15,703 bases of DNA from PZPK01 sp047628385 (GCA_047628385.1 JBLHVH010000062.1:1-15703), one strand, 5' to 3'; counted from the first letter of the stretch, positions 7,451 through 15,163 are shown. Translations and numbers: made by a program. The notes: generated by a model from the sequence alone, not told the origin.

Positions 7451-7843
7451 TTAACGCTTTGAGAACTGTGGCTTCTTACGCGCTTTACGTAAACCAACTT
7501 TCTTACGTTCAACTTGACGAGCATCACGAGTTACCCAACCAGCTTGTCTTAGCGGGCCACGTAAAGTTTCGTCATAGTCCATCAATGCACGAGTTATACC
7601 ATGCCGAATCGCACCAGCTTGACCTGTTGTTCCACCACCTTTCACAGTGACTTTAACATCAAAATTGTCTGACATTCCAACCAAATCTAAAGGCTGACGA
7701 ACAATCATTTGAGCAGTCTTACGACCAAAAAACTCTTCTAATGAACGACCGTTAATTTCGATCTTTCCACCACCAGACTTTAAAAAAACTCTAGCCGCAG
7801 AAGATTTACGACGACCAGTACCATAATTATATGTAGTTGACAT
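7451..7843 (-). CDS. rpsI: 30S ribosomal protein S9
   Basis: S9 binds the 3' major (head) domain of 16S rRNA; its C-terminal tail reaches the P-site tRNA. The 130-residue length matches the bacterial family. The start YNYGTGRRKSSAARVFLK, the middle VTVKGGGTTGQAGAIRHGI (67-85) and the basic C-terminus KKPQFSKR ending in the invariant Lys-Arg are all typical. It lies 12 bases after rplM in the universally paired L13-S9 operon; a GGAAGGCGG-like site precedes its ATG. Confidence 0.99.
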   Translation of the reverse strand: MSTTYNYGTGRRKSSAARVFLKSGGGKIEINGRSLEEFFGRKTAQMIVRQPLDLVGMSDNFDVKVTVKGGGTTGQAGAIRHGITRALMDYDETLRGPLRQAGWVTRDARQVERKKVGLRKARKKPQFSKR

Positions 7844-7855
7844 AACCGCCTTCCG

Positions 7856-8284
7856 TTAAATATCTAAAACTAGTGGTTGCTGAGCTGTATGAGGATGTTG
7901 ATCACCTGCATATACCTTCAACTTTCTAAACATCTCACGACCTAAAGGGCCACGAGGAAGCATACCTTTAACAGCACCCTGTATAACTCTTTCAGGCGCT
8001 TTGGCAATCAACTTCTCGAAAGATATTGATTTTAAACCACCAATATAACCAGTATGACGATGATATATTTTATCCTTCGCTTTTCTACCAGTTACTGTAA
8101 CTTTTTCAGCATTAATAACAACAATATAATCACCTGTATCTACATGAGGTGTATATTCTGTTTTATGCTTACCTCTTAGTCGACTTGCAATCTCAGTTGA
8201 CAACCGACCAAGCGTCTTATCTGTAGCATCCACTACATACCAGTCTCTTTTAACCGACTCTGGTTTTGCACTTAACGTTTTCAT
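7856..8284 (-). CDS. rplM: 50S ribosomal protein L13
   Basis: L13 is an early-assembly protein of the large subunit that binds 23S rRNA. The 142-residue product matches the family length and shows WYVVDATDKTLGRLSTEIA (16-34), the RGKHKTEYTPHVDTGDYIVVINA core, YHRHTGYIGGLKS, and the MLPRGPLGREMFRKLKVYAG signature near 109-128. It is the promoter-proximal gene of rplM-rpsI. The ATG at 8284 has a purine-rich GAAGGCGGG about 5 bases upstream, just after a small hairpin, so translation may be controlled by the leader. Confidence 0.99.
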   Translation of the reverse strand: MKTLSAKPESVKRDWYVVDATDKTLGRLSTEIASRLRGKHKTEYTPHVDTGDYIVVINAEKVTVTGRKAKDKIYHRHTGYIGGLKSISFEKLIAKAPERVIQGAVKGMLPRGPLGREMFRKLKVYAGDQHPHTAQQPLVLDI

Positions 8285-8302
8285 TTAATCCCGCCTTCTA
8301 AA

Positions 8303-8397
8303 GCTCTAAAGAGCATACATAACCCAAAAAAAATGGCCGACTAAAACTAGCCTACACATATGGGTAACTTCAATATTCATCAATTAGGCCTGACTAA
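8303..8397 (-). promoter_or_regulatory. Structured rplM 5' leader with small hairpins and an imperfect repeat
   Basis: The mRNA leader of rplM holds several short structures. GCTC-TTTA-GAGC (complement of 8303-8314) ends a few bases before the ribosome binding site. Further upstream GGCTA-GTTT-TAGTC can fold (8339-8352). Two near copies of TTAGTC(A)GGCC occur, as the complement of 8335-8344 and of 8387-8397. L13 autoregulation at its mRNA leader is known in E. coli; a similar role here is inference, as I cannot match this leader to a defined motif. Confidence 0.4.
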
Positions 8398-8436
8398 CGA
8401 GACGGGGCTGTACTCAAAAGACACACCAATAAATCA

Positions 8437-8480
8437 AGGGCGCGAAGTATAATATATTTTTAGGCCTAAAATCCAGTCAA
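8437..8480 (-). promoter_or_regulatory. Candidate rplM-rpsI promoter with GC-rich discriminator
   Basis: On the minus strand TTGACT (complement of 8475-8480) is followed after 18 bases by TATATT and, overlapping it, TATTATACT, then the GC-rich stretch TCGCGCCC. A GC-rich discriminator after the -10 is typical of stringently controlled ribosomal promoters. The 14-bp perfect palindrome TTTTAGGCCTAAAA (8458-8471) fills most of the spacer. The leader would be about 150 bases. Confidence 0.5.
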
Positions 8481-8510
8481 TATCAAAACTTTTATTTAAG
8501 CATCCAAAAA

Positions 8511-9281
8511 CTAACCACTATTACAACTATATAATGTCAATGAATTTCGCCACAAAGCCGCAGCTAACTCTTCAGGAGACTCATGCCGAAGCGAGCACAG
8601 AGACTCAAATATGCGTAACACATTTAAAGGCGTTGACTGCCCTTTAGCCTCACCTAAAATAGGCATATCTGGTGAGTCAGTTTCTAAAACCAAACTATCC
8701 AACGGTGCATATTGGATAGCTTTTCTAGTCTTAGTTGAGTTCGGCCAAGTTATGACGCCTCCCACTCCAATTTTCAAGCCTAGCGCTATAAACTGCTCTA
8801 GCTCTTGCTTACTCCCAGAAAAAGCATGTACTACACCACCAAAAAAATTGTGCTTTTTTAAACATTTCACTATTTGACTATGCGCCTTACGAGAATGAAG
8901 AATAACAGGAAGCTTATGCTTAGACGCCAAAACTAACTGGCATTGAAAAAAATACTGCTGCCGCTCAATATCATCAATAAACACATCTAAGCCAATTTCT
9001 CCAACCGCAACGACTGAATCAGCATTGCGCATTAAATACTGATCCAACACATCAAGATGCTCTTCTTTATGCTCCGCCAGAAAGTATGGATGCAAACCTA
9101 AAGCATAACGAAGCTGCAAACTCCCCTGACACAACTCAATAACTCCATCCCAACCTCGGCACACTGTTGAAGGCACGACAATCAGATCTATTGCAGATTC
9201 CTTACAAGCCGTCAGCAGCGCTTCGCGCGACTGATCAAACTGAGAAAAATCAAAATGGCAGTGAGTATCGGCAAAGCGCAT
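8511..9281 (-). CDS. TatD family metal-dependent hydrolase (YjjV-like)
   Basis: TatD-family proteins are TIM-barrel metal-dependent deoxyribonucleases or hydrolases. The 256-residue product has the metal ligands in order: D5-T-H7-C-H9 at the start of strand 1, E95 in VGEIGLD, H129 in ILHSRK, H152 in HAFSGS and D202 in ETDSP. Length fits the family. Among TatD paralogues its position after prfC recalls E. coli yjjV, but paralogue identity rests mainly on that, so no symbol is given. ATG 9281 has AAAGGAT about 6 bases upstream. It is the last gene of the leuA-holD-rimI-prfC run, and no terminator is visible after its stop, so readthrough into rplM is possible. Confidence 0.93.
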   Translation of the reverse strand: MRFADTHCHFDFSQFDQSREALLTACKESAIDLIVVPSTVCRGWDGVIELCQGSLQLRYALGLHPYFLAEHKEEHLDVLDQYLMRNADSVVAVGEIGLDVFIDDIERQQYFFQCQLVLASKHKLPVILHSRKAHSQIVKCLKKHNFFGGVVHAFSGSKQELEQFIALGLKIGVGGVITWPNSTKTRKAIQYAPLDSLVLETDSPDMPILGEAKGQSTPLNVLRIFESLCSLRHESPEELAAALWRNSLTLYSCNSG

Positions 9282-9324
9282 CTATATCCTTTGTATATTC
9301 AGAACGAAAAATTTAAGCACAAAA

Positions 9325-10905
9325 CTAATGTTCCCTTGTTTTGTGAAAGCTGATATCTGGATATCGCTCTTCAGAAAGCTGCAAATTCACCATAGTTGGT
9401 GCAATATAGGTTAGATTATCACCACCATCTAGCGCTAAATTATCAAAACACTTCTTCTTAAATACATCTAATTTTATGTGATCATCAGATCCTACCCACC
9501 GAGCAGTCGCTACACTGATTGGCTCATATACAGCTTCAACTTTATATTCTGACCTTAAACGATGCACAACCACATCAAATTGTAAAACACCTACTGCACC
9601 AACAATTAAATCATTCGACTTTAACGGACGAAAAACCTGCACAGCCCCCTCTTCAGAAAGCTGAATCAAGCCTTTATTTAGCTGCTTCATCTTTAACGGA
9701 TCTTTTAGTCTAATCCGTCGAAATAGTTCAGGTGCGAAGTTGGGAATACCGGTAAAGTGAATCATTTCACCTTCAGTGAAGGTATCTCCAATTTGAATCG
9801 TTCCGTGGTTATGTATACCTATAATATCGCCAGCAAAAGCCTCTTCGGCATGCGTTCGATCTCCTGCCATAAATGTTACGGCATCAGATATACGAAAATC
9901 TTTGGCTAGTCGCACGTGCTTAAACTTTTTACCTTTCTGATATTTACCAGAGCAGATACGTAAAAATGCAATTCGATCTCGGTGTTGGGGGTCCATATTG
10001 GCCTGTATTTTAAACACAAAGCCAGTGAATTTTTCTTCATTAGCCTCAACAACCCTATCGGCAGTCGCTCTTGATTGAGGCTCTGGTGCCCATTCGGTTA
10101 AGCCATCCAATACGTGATCAACACCAAAATTACCTAAAGCAGTACCAAAGTAAACCGGCGTTAGCTCTCCCGCTAAAAATAATTCAAGATCGAATTCATG
10201 AGAAGCGCCTTTTACCAACTCAACCTCTTCGCGTAATTCAGCCGCATACATCCCAATTGCATCTTCTAATCCAGGATTATCTAAACCCTTAATTACATTT
10301 ATTTCCTGAATTTTGTGCCCTTGCCCAGATTTGTATAAGACGACTTCATCTTTATATAAATGGTAGATACCTTTAAACTCTTTACCCATACCTATCGGCC
10401 AGGTAATAGGCGCACATGCAATATCTAGCACACTTTCAACTTCATCCATTAAATCGATAGGGTCTCGGGTGTCACGATCCAACTTATTCATAAACGTTAC
10501 GATAGGCGTATCTCGTAGACGCGTTACTTCCATTAGCTTTATTGTTCTTTTCTCTACACCTTTTGCCGCATCAATAACCATTAAACACGAGTCGACCGCT
10601 GTGAGTGTTCTATACGTATCCTCAGAAAAGTCCTCATGGCCCGGTGTATCAAGAAGATTGACAAGCTTATTTTTATAAGGAAACTGCATCACCGATGTCG
10701 TGACCGATATTCCACGCTCCTTCTCCATTTCCATCCAATCTGACTTCGCAAACTGACCACTCTTCTTGCCCTTCACCGTACCCGCTTGCTGAATAGCGCT
10801 ACCAAAAAGCAATACCTTCTCAGTAATGGTTGTTTTACCTGCATCAGGGTGAGAAATAATAGCAAAAGTTCTTCTTTTAGAAACTTCTTCAATAAATTGT
10901 GACAT
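9325..10905 (-). CDS. prfC: Peptide chain release factor 3 (RF3)
   Basis: RF3 is the GTPase that recycles RF1 and RF2 from the ribosome after peptide release. The 526-residue product has the standard length. GTPase boxes: G1 S18-HPDAGKT25, switch I around 60-70 (EKERGISVTTSV), G3 D86-TPGHEDF93, G4 N140-KLD143. The FGTALGNFGVDHVLDGL segment and C-terminal domains II and III (for example AVGVLQFDVVVHRL) distinguish RF3 from EF-G and other translational GTPases. It lies 43 bases downstream of rimI and 43 bases upstream of the tatD-family gene, so is probably co-transcribed. The ribosome binding site (GTAGGTG) is weak and distant. Confidence 0.98.
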   Translation of the reverse strand: MSQFIEEVSKRRTFAIISHPDAGKTTITEKVLLFGSAIQQAGTVKGKKSGQFAKSDWMEMEKERGISVTTSVMQFPYKNKLVNLLDTPGHEDFSEDTYRTLTAVDSCLMVIDAAKGVEKRTIKLMEVTRLRDTPIVTFMNKLDRDTRDPIDLMDEVESVLDIACAPITWPIGMGKEFKGIYHLYKDEVVLYKSGQGHKIQEINVIKGLDNPGLEDAIGMYAAELREEVELVKGASHEFDLELFLAGELTPVYFGTALGNFGVDHVLDGLTEWAPEPQSRATADRVVEANEEKFTGFVFKIQANMDPQHRDRIAFLRICSGKYQKGKKFKHVRLAKDFRISDAVTFMAGDRTHAEEAFAGDIIGIHNHGTIQIGDTFTEGEMIHFTGIPNFAPELFRRIRLKDPLKMKQLNKGLIQLSEEGAVQVFRPLKSNDLIVGAVGVLQFDVVVHRLRSEYKVEAVYEPISVATARWVGSDDHIKLDVFKKKCFDNLALDGGDNLTYIAPTMVNLQLSEERYPDISFHKTREH

Positions 10906-10948
10906 TTAAACCAAACACCTACTTACAAATAATATTAAAAACATAAAA

Positions 10949-11428
10949 TTAAATATATTGATCCAGCGACAGCTCAAGCGTCATAAGCAAAGCATCTTCA
11001 CGACCCGACCCGTCTTCACTAGGATAATAATTTGGCCTTAACCCTACTTCATTAAATCCTTCTGAAAAGTAAAGATCGATAGCAGATCGATTTGAAGCCC
11101 TCACTTCCAGAAAAAAAACTGCAGCTTTTCTTTCTTCCGCCACAGAAATCAAGTGTCGCAACAAAACACGCCCCAACCCTTTTCGGCTAAAATTTGGCGC
11201 TATACAAATGTTCAATAAATGAACTTCGTCCAGTACATTTGACACAATAGTATGACCACTTAACATACCTTTATATTCAATTAGCCAGCACTCGTTATTT
11301 CCAACCAAACTTTCTTTAAGAACAGATTCAGACCAAGGAATGGGGTAACATGACCGCTCAATTTCCATTACATTAGAAAGATCTTTAACATCTATGGGTC
11401 GAATATTTACTTGATTTTGATCAACCAT
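10949..11428 (-). CDS. rimI: Ribosomal protein S18-alanine N-acetyltransferase RimI
   Basis: RimI is a GNAT acetyltransferase that acetylates the N-terminal alanine of ribosomal protein S18 using acetyl-CoA. The product has the RimI-type start (IRPIDVKDLSNVMEIERSCYPIPWSE), the acetyl-CoA loop in HLLNICIAPNFSRKGLGRVLLRHL (R/Q-x-x-G-x-G type as R-K-G-L-G-R), and EVRASNRSAIDLYFSEGFNEVGLRPNYY with conserved catalytic-region residues, followed by EDALLM. I place the start at ATG 11428, which overlaps the upstream stop by one base (TGATG), with AGGG 5 bases upstream. A TTG at 11431 would add one residue. The holD-rimI order is conserved in gammaproteobacteria. Confidence 0.93.
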   Translation of the reverse strand: MVDQNQVNIRPIDVKDLSNVMEIERSCYPIPWSESVLKESLVGNNECWLIEYKGMLSGHTIVSNVLDEVHLLNICIAPNFSRKGLGRVLLRHLISVAEERKAAVFFLEVRASNRSAIDLYFSEGFNEVGLRPNYYPSEDGSGREDALLMTLELSLDQYI

Positions 11429-12255
11429 CAAACCCTACTACTTTGATTAAATTTATCTAAATTCTCAAAAAGAACCTTCCAGGCATCTTTTTTCCGAAAC
11501 GGTACTTTATACAAATCAGTTAAAGAATCATCAAAAAAGACAACTTGACACTCACCCAACTGTTGAGCCGAGTCATTAAGTATACTCCCAATGACATTAT
11601 TGCTCTGCTCTCCAAAACTCATAAGCACGTGATTCTCACCCCTATCAAACGAAGCCAACCATCTCCCAACAAGGGCTTCATGCAACAATTCATGTCCGAC
11701 TAATACTTTGGGTGACTTAAATACAGGCCAGTTAAAACCACCTCGAAACTGTAACTTTGAGCACCTATTATCAACAATCTTAAGAATATTTTGAAGTAAA
11801 GATATTTCATCTAAATACGGAACATCTCCCTCTAACTCAGATACAACCAAATAATTACCTGATACAAATGCACCCAATGATAAATTTGGAATCAGCAGAT
11901 CCGTAGTTTGAGGTAGACCACTCGATTCAACCACACTATTATTGGCAGAAGTTAATACCAGATCTTCTGCTAACGTATCTGCGCTAGAAGACAAACTGTT
12001 GTTTAAGGGCCGAGGCACCTGATCGATTAACGACTCATCCTTTTCTTTGGTAACTAAGCCTGAAAAAGTAGTATTTTCTATTTTTTCAGGCGGTCTGTTG
12101 ACAGGTAAGGCTTGAACCTTAACAGCGGGCTCTAAATTTTTTTTAGTCGGCACACTAATTTCAGGTGATTCAGCAGCGCCCACTAATGTAAAGCGGGCAT
12201 GCCATTGAGGCACACCCATTTCTAATAAATGCGCTTGTCGAGTTTGAATATTCAT
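11428..12255 (-). CDS. holD: HolD-like protein, probable DNA polymerase III psi subunit (enlarged)
   Basis: Psi links chi to the clamp-loader complex of DNA polymerase III holoenzyme. The N-terminus TRQAHLLEMGVPQWHAR (5-21) resembles the chi-binding start of E. coli HolD (hydrophobic residues and the I/V-x-Q-W motif). Residues ~132-268 form a plausible psi core: the strand NYLVVSEL, a predicted helix 148-161, PKVLVGHEL, and a C-terminal helix DAWKVLFENLDKF like the end of HolD. Residues ~30-125 are a Pro/Ser/Thr/Asn-rich, low-complexity linker, making the protein 275 residues against about 137 in E. coli. The position next to rimI strongly supports HolD. It starts 11 bases after leuA with no clear Shine-Dalgarno sequence. 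The call is an inference from weak similarity plus synteny. Confidence 0.7.
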   Translation of the reverse strand: MNIQTRQAHLLEMGVPQWHARFTLVGAAESPEISVPTKKNLEPAVKVQALPVNRPPEKIENTTFSGLVTKEKDESLIDQVPRPLNNSLSSSADTLAEDLVLTSANNSVVESSGLPQTTDLLIPNLSLGAFVSGNYLVVSELEGDVPYLDEISLLQNILKIVDNRCSKLQFRGGFNWPVFKSPKVLVGHELLHEALVGRWLASFDRGENHVLMSFGEQSNNVIGSILNDSAQQLGECQVVFFDDSLTDLYKVPFRKKDAWKVLFENLDKFNQSSRV

Positions 12256-12266
12256 ATCAGCAAAAA

Positions 12267-13814
12267 CTAAACGTCGCCTTGCGGGTGCTGCCTATCATCT
12301 TTGCCCAGCATTGAATTTAGTGCATGAAGGTAAGCTTTTGCCGAAGCAATGACAATATCGGTATCCGCTCCTAAACCGTTTACTATTCTGCCACCTAACT
12401 CTAATCGAACAGTCACCTCTCCTTGAGAATCAGTACCACTGGTAACATTGTTTACTGAATAGAGCTGTAGATTAGCGCCTGACTCAACCAAACTTTCAAT
12501 TGCTTTGTAGGTTGCATCAACTGGACCTCCACCGTCAGCTTCTGCGGTTTTTTCATTACCGTCAATCAGCAATGTTACTTTAGATACTGGTGTAACCCCT
12601 GTTTCTGAACATACAGATAGGCATACCAAAGAAAAACGTTCGCTTTCATCGCTCGCGCTTGTACCACTAAACAGTGCTTGAAGATCTTCATCAAAGATTT
12701 CATGTTTTTTGTCGGCCAGCGTCTTAAATGCTGAAAACGCTTCATTCAAAGCCGTTTCAGACTCTAGGGTAATACCTAGCTCTTCAATACGCACTCTAAA
12801 AGCACTTCTTCCCGAGTGCTTACCTAAGACCAAACTATTTGTATGCCACCCGACATCTTGAGCACGCATAATTTCATATGTTTCACGGTGCTTAAGTATT
12901 CCATCTTGATGTATACCTGATTCATGAGCAAATGCATTAGCCCCTACGATGGCTTTATTAGGCTGGACTGGAAACCCAGTTATCGTTGAAACAAGCTTAG
13001 AGCAAGGTACGATTTGAGTTGCATCTATATTCATATCAAAATTAAAAAGATCCGACCGTGTACGAACAGCCATTACAATTTCTTCTAAAGAAGCATTACC
13101 TGCTCTTTCACCTAAACCATTTATAGTACATTCAACCTGTCTAGCGCCATTTTGCACAGCAGACAAAGAGTTAGCGACAGCCAAACCTAGGTCGTTGTGA
13201 CAGTGTACTGAAAAAATAGCTTTGTCTGAGTTTGGTATGCGTGCTAATAAAGTTTTAATTGTATGGCCAAACTCATCAGGAATAGCATAACCAACGGTAT
13301 CAGGAATATTAATAGTGGTCGCGCCGGCGTTAATTGCGGCTTCGATAATTCGACACAGAAAATCTATTTCAGATCGACCGGCATCTTCACACGAAAACTC
13401 AACATCATCGGTAAAATTACGCGCCCTTTTAACGGCACGAACAGCCTGCTCTAAAACAGCATTTGGCTCCATTTGTAATTTATACTGCATGTGAATAGGT
13501 GACGTAGCAATAAAAGTATGAATACGAGAAGCCTCAGCTCCTTTTAAAGCCTCTGCTGCACGGTCTATATCTTTATCTAGCGCTCTAGACAAACTACATA
13601 TTCTTGAATTTTTTATCGTATCTGCAATTGCTTTAACTGATTCAAAGTCACCTTGGCTTGCAACGGCAAAACCGGCTTCGATAACATCAACGTTCATTTT
13701 TTCTAATGACTTGGCTATCCGTAACTTTTCATCCTTGGTCATTGATGCACCAGGGCTTTGCTCACCATCTCTTAACGTGGTATCAAAAATAACTAATTTG
13801 TTCTTGTTAGACAC
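12267..13814 (-). CDS. leuA: 2-isopropylmalate synthase
   Basis: LeuA condenses acetyl-CoA with 2-ketoisovalerate, the committed step of leucine biosynthesis, and is feedback-inhibited by leucine. The 515-residue product is the shorter bacterial type. It shows the DTTLRDGEQSPGA signature (11-23; Arg15, Asp16), H204-C-H206-N-D metal ligands, the GLGERAGNA segment (233-241, Asn240), HESGIHQDG (near 298-306), and a C-terminal regulatory LeuA dimer domain from ~390 (DGGGPVDATYKAIE). The start is GTG 13814 with TTAGGAGT 8 bases upstream. No leuB, leuC or leuD is adjacent. It seems to be first in a run with holD-rimI-prfC-tatD. I see no leucine-codon-rich leader peptide upstream. Confidence 0.98.
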   Translation of the reverse strand: MSNKNKLVIFDTTLRDGEQSPGASMTKDEKLRIAKSLEKMNVDVIEAGFAVASQGDFESVKAIADTIKNSRICSLSRALDKDIDRAAEALKGAEASRIHTFIATSPIHMQYKLQMEPNAVLEQAVRAVKRARNFTDDVEFSCEDAGRSEIDFLCRIIEAAINAGATTINIPDTVGYAIPDEFGHTIKTLLARIPNSDKAIFSVHCHNDLGLAVANSLSAVQNGARQVECTINGLGERAGNASLEEIVMAVRTRSDLFNFDMNIDATQIVPCSKLVSTITGFPVQPNKAIVGANAFAHESGIHQDGILKHRETYEIMRAQDVGWHTNSLVLGKHSGRSAFRVRIEELGITLESETALNEAFSAFKTLADKKHEIFDEDLQALFSGTSASDESERFSLVCLSVCSETGVTPVSKVTLLIDGNEKTAEADGGGPVDATYKAIESLVESGANLQLYSVNNVTSGTDSQGEVTVRLELGGRIVNGLGADTDIVIASAKAYLHALNSMLGKDDRQHPQGDV

Positions 13815-14143
13815 AGATCCGACTCCTAATATTCAAGATGACACAATTTTACGTTTATTTGAGTAGAAAGCTAGTAAGCCTTTCGATTTCAATCAAATGT
13901 GCAAAACAGTGCAAGACATATGTGTACACTTATACGCTGAAACATGAAATATATTCAGTAAAATCAGACCTATAACTATATAATTATAAAAATTAAATTT
14001 CTAAGAGCTTAATATCAACATATTTTGTTTATATTGAGATGTATCCCTATTATCTAGTGAAATTACATTGAAATTTTTAGCCATATCAACCAGAATCAGC
14101 GCTACTTTTTATAATCAAGATTACGAACGGGGAAATAGTCACG
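13815..14143. promoter_or_regulatory. Divergent leuA / solute-binding-protein intergenic region
   Basis: This AT-rich 329-base spacer contains no gene I can support. On the leuA side lie the leuA Shine-Dalgarno (complement of 13818-13826), a small bulged hairpin with GAAAGCT/AGCTTTC arms (13866-13884), two direct GTGCAA copies 10 bases apart (13899-13904 and 13909-13914) and adjacent palindromes CATATG and GTGTACAC (13917-13929). On the other side a consensus TATAAT at 14110-14115 lies about 28 bases before the plus-strand ATG. No good leuA -35/-10 pair stands out. Confidence 0.45.
14110..14115 (+). promoter_or_regulatory. Candidate -10 element for the solute-binding-like gene
   Basis: Perfect TATAAT, with a likely transcript start near 14122 and a leader of about 20 bases. 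The region 17 bases upstream (CAACCA) is not a sigma-70 -35 hexamer, so an activator may be needed. The ribosome binding site is GGGGAA near 14130, about 9 bases before the ATG. Confidence 0.45.
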
Positions 14144-15139
14144 ATGACGCCACAAAAGATATTTTTTGCTGTATTAATACTTCTTTTTAGCACTGTAAGT
14201 TTAGCGTTAGAGAAAAAAAGTATTTGTACTTGGGATCCAGTAGGGAAAAATGGACCTGTTATGACGTTTTATTCAGATCTGATACCAAAAGCAATTGGTT
14301 GGGGTATTGACCTAGAACTTATAGCTTACACAGATGAAAAAGTTGCTGCAAACGACTTTAAAGCAGGCGTTTGTGATGCGGCACACCTAACATCAATTCT
14401 TTCACGTCAATTTGTACCTTTTGCAGGAACGCTTGATGCTATAGGTGGTATTACATCAGAGACTGGTCTTTCTAAAATCATTGCTACTTTATCTAATCCT
14501 AAAGCTGGCAAGATAATGGTAAGTGGTCAATACGAAGCTGTTGCAGCGTGGCCAGTAGGTTCTATGTACGCCTTTGTAAGCGATAAAAACATCAATACTG
14601 TTGCTAATTTTAGTGGCAAGAAGATCTCAGTACTTAATGAAGATCCACAAATCCTTAAGTTAGCTAACATGGTTGGCGCGTCGCCAGTAGGAACATCTTT
14701 AGCAACTTTCTCTGGTCAATTCAATAATGGCAACATCGATATCTTATTTATGCCGGCACTAGCCTACAACACATTTGAGCTTTATCACGGTTTAGGTGAT
14801 AAAGGTGGTATTTTAGATTTTCAGATGTATTACGGTATGCTACAAACAATCACGAAAAAAGATCAATGGCCTGCAGACTTCGGCAATAATATGCGCAAGT
14901 ATATTGTGGGACGCTTAAAGGCTATTAGCAAACTTGTAGCGGATGCTGAAAAAGAGATCCCTGCAAAATATTGGATCAAAACTTCAGACGATACTAGAGC
15001 AGAATTTAAGAAACTAAGTCGTGATGTTCGCTTAGCACTTAAAGCTGAAGGCAAAATGGACCCTAAAGCACTTAAGCTTCTTTGGAAAATCCGTTGTTCT
15101 GAAAATCCTGGTGCTAGCGAGTGTACAACGCCAGAGTAA
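14144..15139 (+). CDS. Putative periplasmic solute-binding-like protein, DUF6091-like
   Basis: The 331-residue product starts with a signal peptide (hydrophobic 6-19, cleavage probably after SLA or SLAL at ~21-22), so it is exported to the periplasm. The mature protein begins KSICTWDPVGK and recalls TRAP/DctP-type and ABC solute-binding proteins: a first lobe with VCDAAHLTSILSRQF (76-90), a hinge-like SGKKISVLNEDPQ (about 156-168) and a second lobe with the FNNGNIDILFMPALAYNTFELY segment, where binding proteins contact ligand. I recall this pattern from the DUF6091 putative solute-binding family. Four Cys, C28, C77 and a C-terminal pair in RCSENPGASEC, could form two disulfides (inference). 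No transporter gene is adjacent and the gene ends at its own terminator. The ligand is unknown. Confidence 0.8.
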   Translation: MTPQKIFFAVLILLFSTVSLALEKKSICTWDPVGKNGPVMTFYSDLIPKAIGWGIDLELIAYTDEKVAANDFKAGVCDAAHLTSILSRQFVPFAGTLDAIGGITSETGLSKIIATLSNPKAGKIMVSGQYEAVAAWPVGSMYAFVSDKNINTVANFSGKKISVLNEDPQILKLANMVGASPVGTSLATFSGQFNNGNIDILFMPALAYNTFELYHGLGDKGGILDFQMYYGMLQTITKKDQWPADFGNNMRKYIVGRLKAISKLVADAEKEIPAKYWIKTSDDTRAEFKKLSRDVRLALKAEGKMDPKALKLLWKIRCSENPGASECTTPE

Positions 15140-15163
15140 GCCTTATACTGCTAAAAAAATAAC

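Noticed and set aside
13930..14040. Possible leucine attenuator leader peptide upstream of leuA (short minus-strand frame M-L-I-L-S-S)
   Set aside because: Only six codons, no ribosome binding site and no terminator/antiterminator pair between it and leuA; the longer 18-codon frame near 13955 has few leucines.
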